64,000 bases of DNA from Sphingomonas sp. CL5.1. Its GTDB lineage: Bacteria; Pseudomonadota; Alphaproteobacteria; Sphingomonadales; Sphingomonadaceae. The DNA is taken from assembly GCF_013344685.1 (NCBI RefSeq), contig NZ_CP050137.1, forward strand, positions 1,058,001 to 1,122,000. Reading direction: 5' to 3'. Under the pieces are notes generated by a model, which was not told where the DNA came from, made no database searches, and was given only the letters and a program-made list of their open reading frames with translations. Positions 1 through 8,677 of this stretch are shown in pieces (the first letter of the stretch is position 1; each line of letters opens with the position of its first letter). The position numbers and the translations under genes are program-made.

Positions 1-1160
1 CGTCCGGCGAGCTGATAGGGCGCGAACAATTGCCCGAGCAGCCCATGCAGGCTGTCGAGCGGCGGCGCGTCCTGTCGCGCGGGGCCGCGCGGGCGGATGA
101 AGTCGTGGGCGCGGCCCAGCGCGGTCACCCGCTCGCGCAGGTCGGCGGCGACGGGTGCGAATTCCGGCCACGCGCGCGCCGAAAGCTGGACCAGCCCGGC
201 GATCACCGCGAAGATGTTCTTGATGCGGTGGGACAATTCCTGGCTGACGATCTCGCGCTCCTCCAGCGCGATCTTGTGCGCATGGATATCGGTGGCGGTG
301 CCGAACCAGCGCGTGATCCGCCCGTGCGCGTCGCGGATCGGCAGGGCGCGGCCGAGCATCCAGCGATAGCCGCCGTCGCGCATCCGCAGGCGATATTCGA
401 TCTGATAGGGTTCCCCGGTCGTCACGCTATGCTGCCATTGCTCGCGCGCGCGCGCCCGATCGTCGGGGTGGAACATCGTGCTCCACGCATCGCCGGCGAC
501 CTCGCCCTGCGCGGTGCCGGTATATTCGTGCCAGCGCGCGTTGGCATAATCGGTGACGCCGTTGGGCCGCGCGGACCAGACGATCTGCGGCATCGTATCG
601 GCCAGCGTGCGGAAGCGGATCTCGCTGTCGGCGAGCGCGCGGGCGGCGCGCTCCGCCTCGCGCGCGGTGCGGCGCGCTTCCAGCCGTCCCAGCGCGGCCG
701 AGGCCGCGATCGTCAGTCCCTCGCGCTGGAGCGGGGTGAGCGCGGCGCGCGGCTTGTCGTCGATCACGCAGAGCGCGCCGAGCGCCAGCCCTGCGGCGGT
801 GGCGAGCGGCGCGCCGGCATAGAAGCGGATATGCGGCGCCCCGATGACGAGCGGATTGTCCGCGAAGCGCGGATCGGCGCGCGCATCCGGCACCTCCATC
901 ACGCCATGGCCGTGCATCGCATGGGCGCAGAACGACTGGCTGCGCGGCGTTTCGGCGAGATCGGTGCCGACGCGCGCGAGGAAGCGCTGGAACTGCTCCT
1001 CCACCACGCTGACCAGCGCGATCGGCGCTTCGCAGAGCTGGCTGGCGAAGCGCACGAGATCGTCGAGCACCCCTTCGTCCCGCGCGCCGGCCAGATCATA
1101 GAGCGACAGGGCGCGCGCGCGCGCTACTTCGTCCAGCCCGGATTCGGTGTTCGGGGGCAC
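1..1160 (-). CDS. GAF-PAS sensor histidine kinase, HWE type (C-terminus beyond window)
   Basis: This two-component sensor kinase starts at a GTG whose first base is 1160, with an AGGAGA ribosome site 3-8 bases upstream. It runs off the left edge after about 386 codons, so the ATP-binding domain is mostly missing. A GAF-like domain covers roughly residues 20-160 (SLYDLAG, SFCAHAM, GAPLATAAGLALGALCVID). A PAS/PAC unit follows at about 175-300 (MPQIVWSARPNG, WHEYTGT, YRLRMRDGGYRWMLGRALPI). The phosphoacceptor region reads ELSHRIKNIFAVI, with His at about residue 311, which fits the HWE/HisKA_2 kinases common in alphaproteobacteria. No membrane segment is visible, so it is probably cytosolic. No LOV flavin cysteine motif is seen. 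It lies 9 bases after ssb on the same strand. The ligand is unknown. Confidence 0.85.
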   Translation of the reverse strand, partial: MPPNTESGLDEVARARALSLYDLAGARDEGVLDDLVRFASQLCEAPIALVSVVEEQFQRFLARVGTDLAETPRSQSFCAHAMHGHGVMEVPDARADPRFADNPLVIGAPHIRFYAGAPLATAAGLALGALCVIDDKPRAALTPLQREGLTIAASAALGRLEARRTAREAERAARALADSEIRFRTLADTMPQIVWSARPNGVTDYANARWHEYTGTAQGEVAGDAWSTMFHPDDRARAREQWQHSVTTGEPYQIEYRLRMRDGGYRWMLGRALPIRDAHGRITRWFGTATDIHAHKIALEEREIVSQELSHRIKNIFAVIAGLVQLSARAWPEFAPVAADLRERVTALGRAHDFIRPRGPARQDAPPLDSLHGLLGQLFAPYQLAG

Positions 1161-1169
1161 GGGTCTCCT

Positions 1170-1730
1170 TTAGAAAGGGACGTCGTCGTCGAGATCGTCG
1201 GCGAAGCCGCCGCGGCTCTGGCCGAAACCGCCGCTGCCGCCACCGCTACCGGCGCTGCTCCCGTCGCCACGGCCGCCGAAGCCGCCGCCGGAGGAGGCCC
1301 CGCCGCCGAAGTCATTGCCGCCGCCCCAGTCGTCACGGCCGCCGCCGGCCATCCCGCCACCGCCGGCGCCGCCGCCCGGTGCGCCGTCGAGCATCGTCAG
1401 CACGCTGTTGAAGCCTTGCAGCACGATCTCGGTGGAATAGCGGTCCTGCCCCTGCTGGTCCTGCCATTTGCGGGTCTGGAGCTGGCCCTCGATATAGACC
1501 TTCGATCCCTTGCGCAGAAAGCGTTCCGCGACATTGGCGAGGCCTTCGTTGAAGATCGCCACCGAATGCCATTCGGTGCGCTCCTTGCGCTCGCCGGTGT
1601 TGCGGTCCTTCCACGATTCGGACGTGGCGATGCGCAGGTTCACCACCTTGCCGCCGTTCTGGAAGGTGCGCGATTCGGGATCGCGCCCCAGGTTGCCGAC
1701 GAGAATTACCTTGTTGACGCTGCCTGCCAT
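1170..1730 (-). CDS. ssb: Single-stranded DNA-binding protein SSB
   Basis: SSB coats single-stranded DNA in replication, recombination and repair and recruits partners through its acidic C-terminal tip. The 186-residue product has a typical OB fold at about 1-110 ([44 protein letters not shown]). A Gly/Ser-rich flexible linker follows, then a tail ending DDDVPF, the partner-binding tip. Length is normal. The gene starts 9 bases after feoB on the same strand, with a GAGGGG ribosome site overlapping the feoB end. It may therefore be read through from feoAB or have a promoter inside feoB. Its downstream neighbour is the sensor kinase. Confidence 0.97.
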   Translation of the reverse strand: MAGSVNKVILVGNLGRDPESRTFQNGGKVVNLRIATSESWKDRNTGERKERTEWHSVAIFNEGLANVAERFLRKGSKVYIEGQLQTRKWQDQQGQDRYSTEIVLQGFNSVLTMLDGAPGGGAGGGGMAGGGRDDWGGGNDFGGGASSGGGFGGRGDGSSAGSGGGSGGFGQSRGGFADDLDDDVPF

Positions 1731-1739
1731 GTAAGCCCC

Positions 1740-3593
1740 TCAGAGGCCCACGGCGACCGCGAGCCAGTATGTGATTCCCGTCATGATGTAGGCGGCGGCG
1801 AACAGATAGCCAATCATGAACAGCGGCCATTTCCACCCGTTCGTCTCGCGCCGGGTGACGGCGATCGTGGAGATGCACTGCGGCGCGAAGACGAACCACA
1901 TCAGGAAGGCGAGCGCGGTGGCGAGGCTCCATTTGCCGGCGATCGCCTGGCTGACCTGCGTTTCATCGTCGGGGCCGGCATTGTCGATGGCATAGACCGT
2001 GCCCAGCGCCGCGACCGAAACCTCGCGCGCCGCCATCGCCGGGATCAGCGCGAGCACGATGTCGCGGTTGAAGCCGATCGGCCGGAACGCCGGCTCGATC
2101 GCATTGGCGATGCGCCCGGCGACCGAATAATTGACCTGGCTGACCGGGCTGTCCTTCGGCACCTGCGGGAAGGACAGCAGCGCCCACAATATGATCGTGG
2201 TGAAGGCGATCGTCGTGCCGGCGCGCTTGAGGAAGATCTCCGCGCGGCTCCACAGGCCGATCGCGAGGTCGCGCACGCTGGGGAGCTGGTATTTCGGCAT
2301 CTCCATCATGAAGCCCGACGACGCGCCCCTGGTGACGGTGCGGCGCAGGATCAGCGCGACGACGAACGCGCCGAGCACGCCCATGACGTAGAGGCCGAGC
2401 ATCACCAGCCCCTGCAACCCGACGAAGGGCAGCACGCGCGTGTTCGGGATCAGCGCGCCGATGACCAAAGTATAGACCGGCAGCCGCGCCGAACAGGTCA
2501 TCAGCGGCGCGATCAGGATCGTGGTCAGCCGGTCCTTCTCATCCTCGATCGTGCGGGTCGACATGATGCCGGGCACCGCGCAGGCGAAGCTGGAGAGCAA
2601 CGGGATGAACGCCCGCCCCGACAGCCCGACGCCGGCCATCAGCCGATCCATCAGGAAGGCGGCGCGGACCATGTAGCCGCTCGCCTCCAGCAGCAGGATG
2701 AAGAAGAACATGATGAGGATCTGCGGCAGGAACTTCACCACCGCGCCGACGCCCGCGATCACGCCGTCGGTGAGGAGCGACCGCAGGATCGAATCCGGCA
2801 TCACGTCCTTGATAAGCCGGGAAACCCGATCGAATCCGTCAGCGATCGCGTCGGCCGGCGCGGCGCCCGCCCAGAACACCATCTGGAACATGACGAACAG
2901 CACGGCGAGCAGCAGCGCCACGCCGATCACCGGATGCAGCGCGACCGAATCGAGCAGGTGCGTCCAGCGCCGCACCGGCGTTTCGTGGACGGTCGCGACG
3001 ACGGAGAGCGCGCGCGCGCGGCGTTGCAGCGCCGCGATATCCTCCTGCGCCGCGCCCGGCGCGGGAGCGGGGATCGCCCCGTCGATCAGGCCGGTCAGCG
3101 CGTGGCGCAATTCGTCCAGCCCGCGCCGCCGCACCGCCACCGTCGGCACCACGGGCACGCCCAACTCGCGCGCGAGGGCCTGAGGATCGAGCGTCAGCCC
3201 GTCGCGCTCGGCGAGGTCGAACATGTTGAGCGCCACCACTACCGGCAGCCCCAGCGCGACCAGTTGCAGCGTGAAGCGCAGGTGGTTGTCGAGATTGGCG
3301 GCATCCACCACCACCACCAGCGCGTCTGGCCGCCGCTCCCCGCTCTGGGCGCCGGTCACCACGTCGCGGGTGACGCGCTCGTCGGGGGAGGACGGATCGA
3401 GGCTGTAGGCGCCGGGCAGGTCGACCAGCTCGATCGGCCGCCCGTCGTCCAGCGCGAAGCGGCCGGAATGGCGCTCGACCGTGACGCCGGGATAATTGCC
3501 CACCTTCTGCCGCGCGCCGGTGAGCGCGTTGAACAGGGCGCTCTTGCCGGCGTTGGGATTGCCGACCAGCGCGACCAGCGGGAGCGTCGACAT
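1740..3593 (-). CDS. feoB: Ferrous iron transport protein FeoB
   Basis: FeoB is the GTPase-coupled inner-membrane Fe(II) importer. The start is set by MSTLPLVALVGNPNAGKS, whose P-loop (residues 11-18) is at the usual place. G3 (DLPGAYSL) and G4 (NMFD) follow. The membrane part contains the two Gate-type repeats (around PLLSSFACAVPGIMSTRT and FAPQCISTIAVTRRE) with many hydrophobic segments. At 617 residues it is shorter than the roughly 770-residue E. coli protein, mainly in the cytosolic spacer and C-terminal tail, as in other compact FeoB proteins. Its ATG overlaps the feoA stop by one base (TAATG), indicating translational coupling. An in-frame extension upstream to 3776 would run antisense-like through feoA and is not credible. 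Confidence 0.97.
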   Translation of the reverse strand: MSTLPLVALVGNPNAGKSALFNALTGARQKVGNYPGVTVERHSGRFALDDGRPIELVDLPGAYSLDPSSPDERVTRDVVTGAQSGERRPDALVVVVDAANLDNHLRFTLQLVALGLPVVVALNMFDLAERDGLTLDPQALARELGVPVVPTVAVRRRGLDELRHALTGLIDGAIPAPAPGAAQEDIAALQRRARALSVVATVHETPVRRWTHLLDSVALHPVIGVALLLAVLFVMFQMVFWAGAAPADAIADGFDRVSRLIKDVMPDSILRSLLTDGVIAGVGAVVKFLPQILIMFFFILLLEASGYMVRAAFLMDRLMAGVGLSGRAFIPLLSSFACAVPGIMSTRTIEDEKDRLTTILIAPLMTCSARLPVYTLVIGALIPNTRVLPFVGLQGLVMLGLYVMGVLGAFVVALILRRTVTRGASSGFMMEMPKYQLPSVRDLAIGLWSRAEIFLKRAGTTIAFTTIILWALLSFPQVPKDSPVSQVNYSVAGRIANAIEPAFRPIGFNRDIVLALIPAMAAREVSVAALGTVYAIDNAGPDDETQVSQAIAGKWSLATALAFLMWFVFAPQCISTIAVTRRETNGWKWPLFMIGYLFAAAYIMTGITYWLAVAVGL

Positions 3594-3844
3594 TATCCCA
3601 GCGAGACCGTGATGGTCGCGGCGACCGCGCGGCGCAGCGCGACCGTCATCCGCCCGATGCGGCAGGCGATCGGCCCGCGCCCGAGCGTGGCGCGATGGAG
3701 CACCTCCACCCCGACACCCTCGTCGAAGCCGAACTCGCGCAGCCGCCGCGCCTCGGGCGCGGTGAGCCGATCCCACGCGATCGCCGCGATCGTCGCGTGG
3801 CGGCGAAGCGGAAGCGATTCGAGGCTGGGAACCGACGTGAGCAT
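3593..3844 (-). CDS. feoA: Ferrous iron transport accessory protein FeoA
   Basis: FeoA is a small cytosolic SH3-like protein needed for FeoB-dependent Fe(II) uptake. The 83-residue product has the expected pattern: an N-terminal strand region, RRLREFGFDEGVGVEVLHRATLGRGPIACRIG, then a basic stretch ending in VAATITVSL. The gene is coupled to feoB by a 1-base overlap. A Fur-like palindrome lies 17 bases ahead of the ATG, so iron repression is likely. Family assignment rests on size, the GF-x-G-V-x-V-x-x pattern and position before feoB. Confidence 0.93.
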   Translation of the reverse strand: MLTSVPSLESLPLRRHATIAAIAWDRLTAPEARRLREFGFDEGVGVEVLHRATLGRGPIACRIGRMTVALRRAVAATITVSLG

Positions 3845-3860
3845 GGAATCGGTCTAACGA

Positions 3861-3878
3861 TGATGCGAACGATTATCA
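3861..3878 (-). promoter_or_regulatory. Putative Fur-type operator of feoAB
   Basis: On the minus strand the site reads TGATAATCGTTCGCATCA, preceded by GATAAT, and lies 17 bases upstream of the feoA start. The outer TGAT/ATCA halves match each other and GATAATC matches the core of the classical Fur box. The right half is weak. The assignment comes from similarity and from its place before an iron-uptake operon. Confidence 0.5.
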
Positions 3879-3901
3879 ATTATCTTTCGCGCGCACCGTC
3901 G

Positions 3902-4570
3902 TCACGCCACCGGATAGCGCAGCCGCCCGACGAAGCGCGACAGGCTGGGGCGGCGCGCGGCGCGGCGCAGGAAGCCCGCCTTGGCCGTTTCGAACCGCAT
4001 GATGCCGTCGATCCGCCGCGCGAGGAAGGCGCGCGTGTCCGCCTGGCCCGCGCTTTCGTCGTCGAGCAGCACCGTCATGGTCGCGGCATAGACGCCGAGC
4101 AGGATGGTGCGCTTGGTGTAGTGGTTATAGTCGGTCGCGGTGTCGCCGGCCGCGCGCCAGATCGTGTCGACCGTGCGCCACGCCAGCCGCGTGCCGGCCG
4201 CGATGTTGCGTGGCAGCGCGAGGATGGCGAGCGCGCGGCGCAGCGATTCGCGGTGCGGCGCGAGAGCGTCGATCCGCGCCTCGACCAACGTCGCGATGCG
4301 CTCGCGGATCTTCATCGCCGCGCGGCGCTCGGCCGGCACGGCGGCGAGCATCGCGGCGTCGACGGCGGCGAACCAGGCGTCGATCATCGCCGGCGCGTCG
4401 GGCAGCGCGAGCGCGGCGACGTCGCGGTCCACGCCGGCGGCGTCGGCGGCGATGTCGCGCGCCGGCGCGGCCCAGCCGTCGAAAGCGGCGTTGGCGGCGA
4501 TGCGCGGGGCGAGCGCGGCGCGGATTTCGTCGAGCGTCGCGTCCGCGAGCGGGGAGGGCTGGTCGGTCAT
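3902..4570 (-). CDS. COQ9 family protein (ubiquinone biosynthesis accessory)
   Basis: COQ9 proteins are lipid-binding helpers of ubiquinone synthesis with a TetR-like fold; they present Coq intermediates to the Coq7 hydroxylase. The 222-residue product has the family features: an N-terminal helical half (LADATLDEIRAALAPRIAANAAFDGW), KIRERIATLVEARIDAL in the middle, and the signature W...D....DYNHYTKRTILLGVYAATM at about 145-175, followed by a C-terminal amphipathic segment. No signal peptide is seen. Its start overlaps the stop of the upstream DMT exporter by 4 bases. COQ9 is typical of alphaproteobacteria and mitochondria, which supports the taxonomic reading. Confidence 0.9.
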   Translation of the reverse strand: MTDQPSPLADATLDEIRAALAPRIAANAAFDGWAAPARDIAADAAGVDRDVAALALPDAPAMIDAWFAAVDAAMLAAVPAERRAAMKIRERIATLVEARIDALAPHRESLRRALAILALPRNIAAGTRLAWRTVDTIWRAAGDTATDYNHYTKRTILLGVYAATMTVLLDDESAGQADTRAFLARRIDGIMRFETAKAGFLRRAARRPSLSRFVGRLRYPVA

Positions 4571-5478
4571 GCCGTCTTCCTATCACTCCCCGACGAACGG
4601 CGCACCAGCACCAGCGCGATCGCCACCAGCACCGCGCCGACCAGATCGAGCGGGCCGAGCCGCTCGCCATAGACGATCCAGCCGACCGCCGCCGCCACCA
4701 CCGGCTGGATGAGCAGCGCCAGCCCGATCACCAGCGGGCTGAGCCGGCCGAGCGCATAGGTCATCAGCCCCTGTCCCAGCACCTGGCTGACCAGCGCTAG
4801 GATGATGAGCGGGGTCCAGTTGCCCGGCATCACCCGCTCCCCCAGCATCAGCGCGACGAGCAGCAGCGGCGGGGCGGCGGCGATCGAGGAGAGCGCGAGC
4901 GCCGGAAGCGGCTGCATCGTCGCGCGGGCGCGGACCATGAAGATGAAATAGGCGGCGTAGAGAACGCCGGCGATCATGCACAGCAGGTCGCCGATGAGGT
5001 TTTCGGGCGAAACCTCCGCCGACCGCCCCATCAGCACCATCGCGCCGACCAGCGCGAGCAGCAGCGCCGCGCCCTGCGTGCGGCTAGGCCAGGTGCGCGC
5101 GACGGCGAAGCCGTAGATCGGATAGATCAGCGAGGCGCAATTGCCGAACAGCGTGGCGTTGGCGAGCTTGGTATGGTGGATGCCGACGTGCCATGTGCCG
5201 AGATCGCCCGCGAACAGCACGCCGGAGGCGATCAGCACCCACCACAGCCCCTTTGCCTCGGCGATCGGCCGGCTGCCGGTGGCGCGCGCCAGCACCAGCA
5301 GCAGCGGCGCGGCGAGCGAAAGGCGCCAGAATCCCGCCGCGACCGGCCCGACGTCCGCCATCCGCACGAACCACGGCCCGAACGCCAGCGTGATGTTCCC
5401 GCAGAGCAGCGCGATGAACGCGATGGCGGTGCCGCTTGCGCCGAAGATAGCTTTTCTTGAGCGAATCGGCTGATGCAT
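4567..5478 (-). CDS. EamA/DMT-family transporter
   Basis: This is a 303-residue inner-membrane protein with about ten hydrophobic helices in two EamA repeats. The first covers about residues 10-145 (IAFIALLCGNITLAFGPWFVRM, WWVLIASGVLFAGDLGTWHVGI). The second is at about 155-295, ending in a conserved LALLIQPVVAAAVGWIVYGERLGPLDLVGAVLV-type half. EamA proteins export metabolites such as amino acids or import nucleotide sugars; the substrate cannot be read from sequence. Its stop overlaps the COQ9 start by 4 bases. The ATG at 5478 is the first in frame and gives a short basic N-terminus before helix 1. A divergent promoter region of 62 bases separates it from the Old Yellow Enzyme gene. Confidence 0.9.
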   Translation of the reverse strand: MHQPIRSRKAIFGASGTAIAFIALLCGNITLAFGPWFVRMADVGPVAAGFWRLSLAAPLLLVLARATGSRPIAEAKGLWWVLIASGVLFAGDLGTWHVGIHHTKLANATLFGNCASLIYPIYGFAVARTWPSRTQGAALLLALVGAMVLMGRSAEVSPENLIGDLLCMIAGVLYAAYFIFMVRARATMQPLPALALSSIAAAPPLLLVALMLGERVMPGNWTPLIILALVSQVLGQGLMTYALGRLSPLVIGLALLIQPVVAAAVGWIVYGERLGPLDLVGAVLVAIALVLVRRSSGSDRKTA

Positions 5479-5540
5479 GCCGCCCTGTAACCGCCTATCT
5501 CCGGCGCGTCAGGTAGCAATGCGCAACTGAAAGGGAATCA

Positions 5541-6617
5541 ATGCCCAGTCTGTTCGATCCCATCGCGCTCGGCGCGATCCATGCACCCAATCGCATCATC
5601 ATGGCGCCGCTGACGCGCACCCGCGCCACCGAGGGCCATGTGCCGACCGGGCTGATGATCGAATATTACCGCCAGCGGGCCGGCGCGGGCCTCATCATCA
5701 GCGAGGCGACCGGGATCAGCCGGCAGGGCCTTGGCTGGCCGAGCGCGCCGGGGCTGTGGCTGGACAGCCAGGTGGAGGCATGGAAGCCGGTGACGGAGGC
5801 GGTGCACCGCGCCGGCGGGCGGATCGTCGCGCAGCTCTGGCACATGGGGCGGCTGGCGCGGCCCGACGTGAGCGGGCTGCAATCGCTGTCCTCCTCGGCG
5901 AAGCGCGCGCCTTATGCGGTGCCCGAGAAGAACCCCTATGACGTGCCGCGCCCGGCGACGCTGGACGATATCCGCCAGACGCTGGACGATTACGCCGCCG
6001 CAACGCGCAACGCGCTGGCTGCCGGGTTCGACGGCGTGCAGATCCATGCCGCGAACGGCTATTTCATCGACCAGTTCCTGCGTGACGGCGTCAACGACCG
6101 TGACGACGATTACGGCGGGCCGCCCGAGAACCGCATCCGCCTGCTGCGCGAGGTGACGGAGCGGGTGATCGCCGAGGCGGGCGCGGATCGCACCGCCGTC
6201 CGCCTCTCCCCCAACGGCGATTCGCAGGGCGCGGACGACAGCAACGCGGAAGCGGTGTTCATCCCCGCCGTGCGCGCGCTCGACGCGCTTGGCATCGCTT
6301 TCCTCGAATTGCGCGAGCAGTCGCCGGACGGGACGTTCGGCAGCACCGACGTGCCCAAGCTCAGCCCGAAGATCCGCGCGGCCTTCGCCCGCCCGCTGGT
6401 GCTGAACCAGGATTATTCGCTCGCCGCCGCGCAGGCCGATCTCGATTCGGGGCTGGCCGATGCGATAAGCTGGGGGCGGCTGTTCATCGCCAATCCCGAT
6501 CTGGTCGAACGCTTCCGCGCCGGCGCGCCGCTCAACGAACCCGATTCCAGGACCTTCTACAAGCCGGGGCCGGAGGGATATATCGACTATCCCGCGCTGG
6601 AGGTGTCGGCGGGCTGA
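5541..6617 (+). CDS. Alkene reductase, Old Yellow Enzyme family
   Basis: This FMN-dependent NAD(P)H oxidoreductase reduces activated C=C bonds, nitro compounds or nitrate esters (NemA/XenB type). The 358-residue single-domain TIM barrel shows NRIIMAPLTRTRA at the N-terminus, QLWHMGRLARP, the substrate-anion binding pair HAANGYFIDQFLRDGVNDRDDDYGG (His and Asn), and RLSPNG. The C-terminal FMN-phosphate region reads ADAISWGRLFIANPDLVERF. Length matches bacterial class I OYEs. The start has AAAGGGA upstream. It stands alone, divergent from the DMT exporter. The natural substrate is not deducible. Confidence 0.93.
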   Translation: MPSLFDPIALGAIHAPNRIIMAPLTRTRATEGHVPTGLMIEYYRQRAGAGLIISEATGISRQGLGWPSAPGLWLDSQVEAWKPVTEAVHRAGGRIVAQLWHMGRLARPDVSGLQSLSSSAKRAPYAVPEKNPYDVPRPATLDDIRQTLDDYAAATRNALAAGFDGVQIHAANGYFIDQFLRDGVNDRDDDYGGPPENRIRLLREVTERVIAEAGADRTAVRLSPNGDSQGADDSNAEAVFIPAVRALDALGIAFLELREQSPDGTFGSTDVPKLSPKIRAAFARPLVLNQDYSLAAAQADLDSGLADAISWGRLFIANPDLVERFRAGAPLNEPDSRTFYKPGPEGYIDYPALEVSAG

Positions 6618-6627
6618 GCGTTGGCCC

Positions 6628-6659
6628 GAGCCTGTCGCGGCGCGGCCCCCGGCAGGCTC
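6628..6659. terminator. Hairpin between convergent genes
   Basis: GAGCCTGTCG (6628-6637) pairs with CGGCAGGCTC (6650-6659) with one G-U pair, giving a 10-bp stem and a 12-base GC loop. It sits between the convergent Old Yellow Enzyme and membrane-protein genes and just overlaps the latter's stop. There is no strong T tract, so terminator function is inferred. Confidence 0.45.
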
Positions 6660-7080
6660 AGGGCTTCGCGACCTCATAGCGGTCGAGCCAGCGGGTGATC
6701 CTGCGCCGGATCGTCGCGCCCAACCCGTTGCGGGCAAGCAGGAACAGCGGCAGCACGCCGAGCCACGGTTGCCAGATCGCGGCGAGAAGCCACGCCATTG
6801 CAAGGACCAGCGTGAGCAGGCGCATCCGCCCGAGCGTCGCCGCGCCGCCCGCGTCGAGCCGCACGATACGCGGCGCTTTCTCGTCATAGAGCCGCATCGT
6901 CGTGAGCGACCGGCCGGTTGTCGCCAACGAACGCGCCGGCGCCGTTCCGGCACGCGATGGGGAGGTAATGGCCGGCGCGGAAGGTGGCGCCGGGGATGGC
7001 ATCGCCCGCGTGTCGATCACCTCCAGACGCCGCCCTCGCTCCACCACGCGATAGCGCGACGGGGGCGGCTCCGTCGGCAC
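6658..7080 (-). CDS. Hypothetical membrane protein after ribH
   Basis: This 140-residue protein has no family I recognise. The N-terminal 85 residues are Pro/Ala/Arg-rich and probably cytosolic (SRYRVVERGRRLEVIDTRA, then a disordered stretch). A hydrophobic stretch at about residues 85-118 (LLTLVLAMAWLLAAIWQPWLGVLPLFLLA) could form one or two membrane helices, followed by a basic tail (IRRRITRWLDRYEV). The GTG start at 7080 lies 1 base after the ribH stop, so it is probably the last gene of the riboflavin transcript. A riboflavin role is not implied. Codon use matches its neighbours. Confidence 0.65.
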   Translation of the reverse strand: MPTEPPPSRYRVVERGRRLEVIDTRAMPSPAPPSAPAITSPSRAGTAPARSLATTGRSLTTMRLYDEKAPRIVRLDAGGAATLGRMRLLTLVLAMAWLLAAIWQPWLGVLPLFLLARNGLGATIRRRITRWLDRYEVAKP

Positions 7081-7081
7081 C

Positions 7082-7501
7082 TCAGCCGAATCGCTCGCGC
7101 AGCTTGAGCATCGCCAGCGCCGCCATCGCCGCGCCGCCGCCCTTGTCGAGCTGGCCCGGATCGGCGCGGTGGATCGCCTGCGCCTCGTTCTCGGTGGTGA
7201 GGATGCCGTTGCCGATAGCTAGGCCGTCCATCGTCAGCGCCATGACGCCACGCGCGCTTTCGTTCGAGACGATCTCGAAATGATAGGTCTCGCCGCGGAT
7301 CACCACGCCGAGCGCGACATAGGCGTCGTAGCGCCCCGTCTCCGCCGCCATGGCGATCGCGCCGGGCACTTCCAGCGCACCGGGGACGGTGACGATCTCC
7401 GCCTGATGCCCCGCGCCCTCGATCGCGGCGCACGCGCCGGCGATCAGCATGTCGTTCAGGTGATCGTAGAAGCGCGCCTCGACGATAAGGATGCGGGCCA
7501 T
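7082..7501 (-). CDS. ribH: 6,7-dimethyl-8-ribityllumazine synthase
   Basis: RibH condenses 5-amino-6-ribitylaminouracil with 3,4-dihydroxy-2-butanone 4-phosphate, the penultimate step of riboflavin synthesis. The 139-residue protein has the expected motifs: [59 protein letters not shown] with the catalytic His, and [14 protein letters not shown]. Length is normal for the short alphaproteobacterial form. It is the fourth rib gene in the minus-strand run, 24 bases after ribB. Confidence 0.97.
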   Translation of the reverse strand: MARILIVEARFYDHLNDMLIAGACAAIEGAGHQAEIVTVPGALEVPGAIAMAAETGRYDAYVALGVVIRGETYHFEIVSNESARGVMALTMDGLAIGNGILTTENEAQAIHRADPGQLDKGGGAAMAALAMLKLRERFG

Positions 7502-7525
7502 TCGGGAAACTCCGTGGGGGATGCG

Positions 7526-8677
7526 TTACTCCGCGTCGCCGTCCGTGATCGGATGCTCGGCGACGATCGACAGGCCATAGCCTTCCAGCCCGACCAGCGC
7601 GTGATGCGTATTGGTGAGCAGGATCATCTCCTCCACGCCCAGCTCGGCGAGAATCTGCGCGCCGACGCCATAGTCGCGCAATTCCTCGATCTCCGGCGCG
7701 CCCGGCCCCTTGCCCTCGGCATGCGCCTTGACGAAGCGCGAGAAGGCGCCCTGCATCGGGCGGTTGATCACCACGATCACGCCGGAGCCTTCCGCCCCGA
7801 TCATTTCCATCGAGCGCGAGAGCAGGTCCGCGCGCGGCGACAGCTCGCCGAACATGTCGCTGAAGAAGCTGGCGGTGTGCATCCGCACCAATGTCGGCTT
7901 CGCCGGATCGATATGGCCCTTGACCAGCGCGATCGTCTCGTCGCCGGTCGCCTTGTTGAAGAAGGTGAGGCCGCGCCAGGTGCCGCCCCAGCGCGATTCG
8001 AACGTCGTCTCCGCGCGCTTCTCGACCAGATGGTCATGACGTCGGCGATAGGCGATGAGGTCGCGGATCGTGCCGATCCTGAGGTTGTGGAGTTGGGCGA
8101 AGGCGACGAGATCGTCCATCCGCGCCATCGTGCCGTCCTCGTTCATGATCTCGCAGATCACGCCCGAGGGGTTGAGGCCGGCGAGCCGCGCCACGTCCAC
8201 CGCCGCCTCGGTATGCCCCGCGCGCACCAGCACGCCCCCGTCGCGCGCGACCAGCGGGAAGACATGGCCCGGCGTCACGATCTCCCCACGCCCCTTCGAC
8301 GCGTCGATCGCCACCGCCACGGTGCGCGCGCGGTCCGCCGCCGAGATGCCGGTCGTCACCCCCTCGCGCGCCTCGATCGAGACGGTGAAGGCGGTCTCGT
8401 GCCGCGTGCCGTTGTTGCGGCTCATCAGGTCCAGCCCGAGCTGGTCGACCCGCGCCTTGCCCAGCGCCAGGCAGATCAGCCCGCGACCGTGCTTCGCCAT
8501 GAAGTTGATCTTCTCCGGCGTCGCCATCTGCGCCGGAATGACGAGATCGCCCTCGTTCTCGCGATCCTCGTCGTCGACGAGGATGAACATCCGACCGTTC
8601 TTCGCCTCCTCGATGATCTCCTCCGGCGAGGAAAGGAATGCGTGGCGCAGGCGCGCGAGTTCAGCCGGCTTTGACAC
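7526..8677 (-). CDS. ribB: 3,4-dihydroxy-2-butanone 4-phosphate synthase with degenerate GTP cyclohydrolase II domain (RibBX type)
   Basis: The N-terminal half (about 1-210) is a full DHBP synthase, converting ribulose 5-phosphate to the four-carbon riboflavin precursor. It shows [11 protein letters not shown] at about 35-45, [37 protein letters not shown], and [26 protein letters not shown]. The C-terminal half (about 215-383) aligns with GTP cyclohydrolase II. It lacks the three zinc cysteines: the usual RVHSEC...RCDCG region reads [20 protein letters not shown]. The QEGR catalytic segment is also missing. The cyclohydrolase should thus be dead and a separate ribA is needed elsewhere. Its N-terminus overlaps the end of ribE. 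Confidence 0.95.
   Translation of the reverse strand: MSKPAELARLRHAFLSSPEEIIEEAKNGRMFILVDDEDRENEGDLVIPAQMATPEKINFMAKHGRGLICLALGKARVDQLGLDLMSRNNGTRHETAFTVSIEAREGVTTGISAADRARTVAVAIDASKGRGEIVTPGHVFPLVARDGGVLVRAGHTEAAVDVARLAGLNPSGVICEIMNEDGTMARMDDLVAFAQLHNLRIGTIRDLIAYRRRHDHLVEKRAETTFESRWGGTWRGLTFFNKATGDETIALVKGHIDPAKPTLVRMHTASFFSDMFGELSPRADLLSRSMEMIGAEGSGVIVVINRPMQGAFSRFVKAHAEGKGPGAPEIEELRDYGVGAQILAELGVEEMILLTNTHHALVGLEGYGLSIVAEHPITDGDAE

Noticed and set aside
1170..1360. Gly/Ser-rich repetitive coding stretch in ssb as a possible repeat or recombination site
   Set aside because: The linker of SSB is naturally low-complexity, and the frame continues to the proper DDDVPF tail.
30..3857. Very long plus-strand open frame (1275 residues) opposite ssb, feoA and feoB
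   Set aside because: It is antisense to three clear genes. Its composition (Arg, Ala, Asp, His, Gln rich with no domains) is what high GC codon bias produces in the opposite frame.
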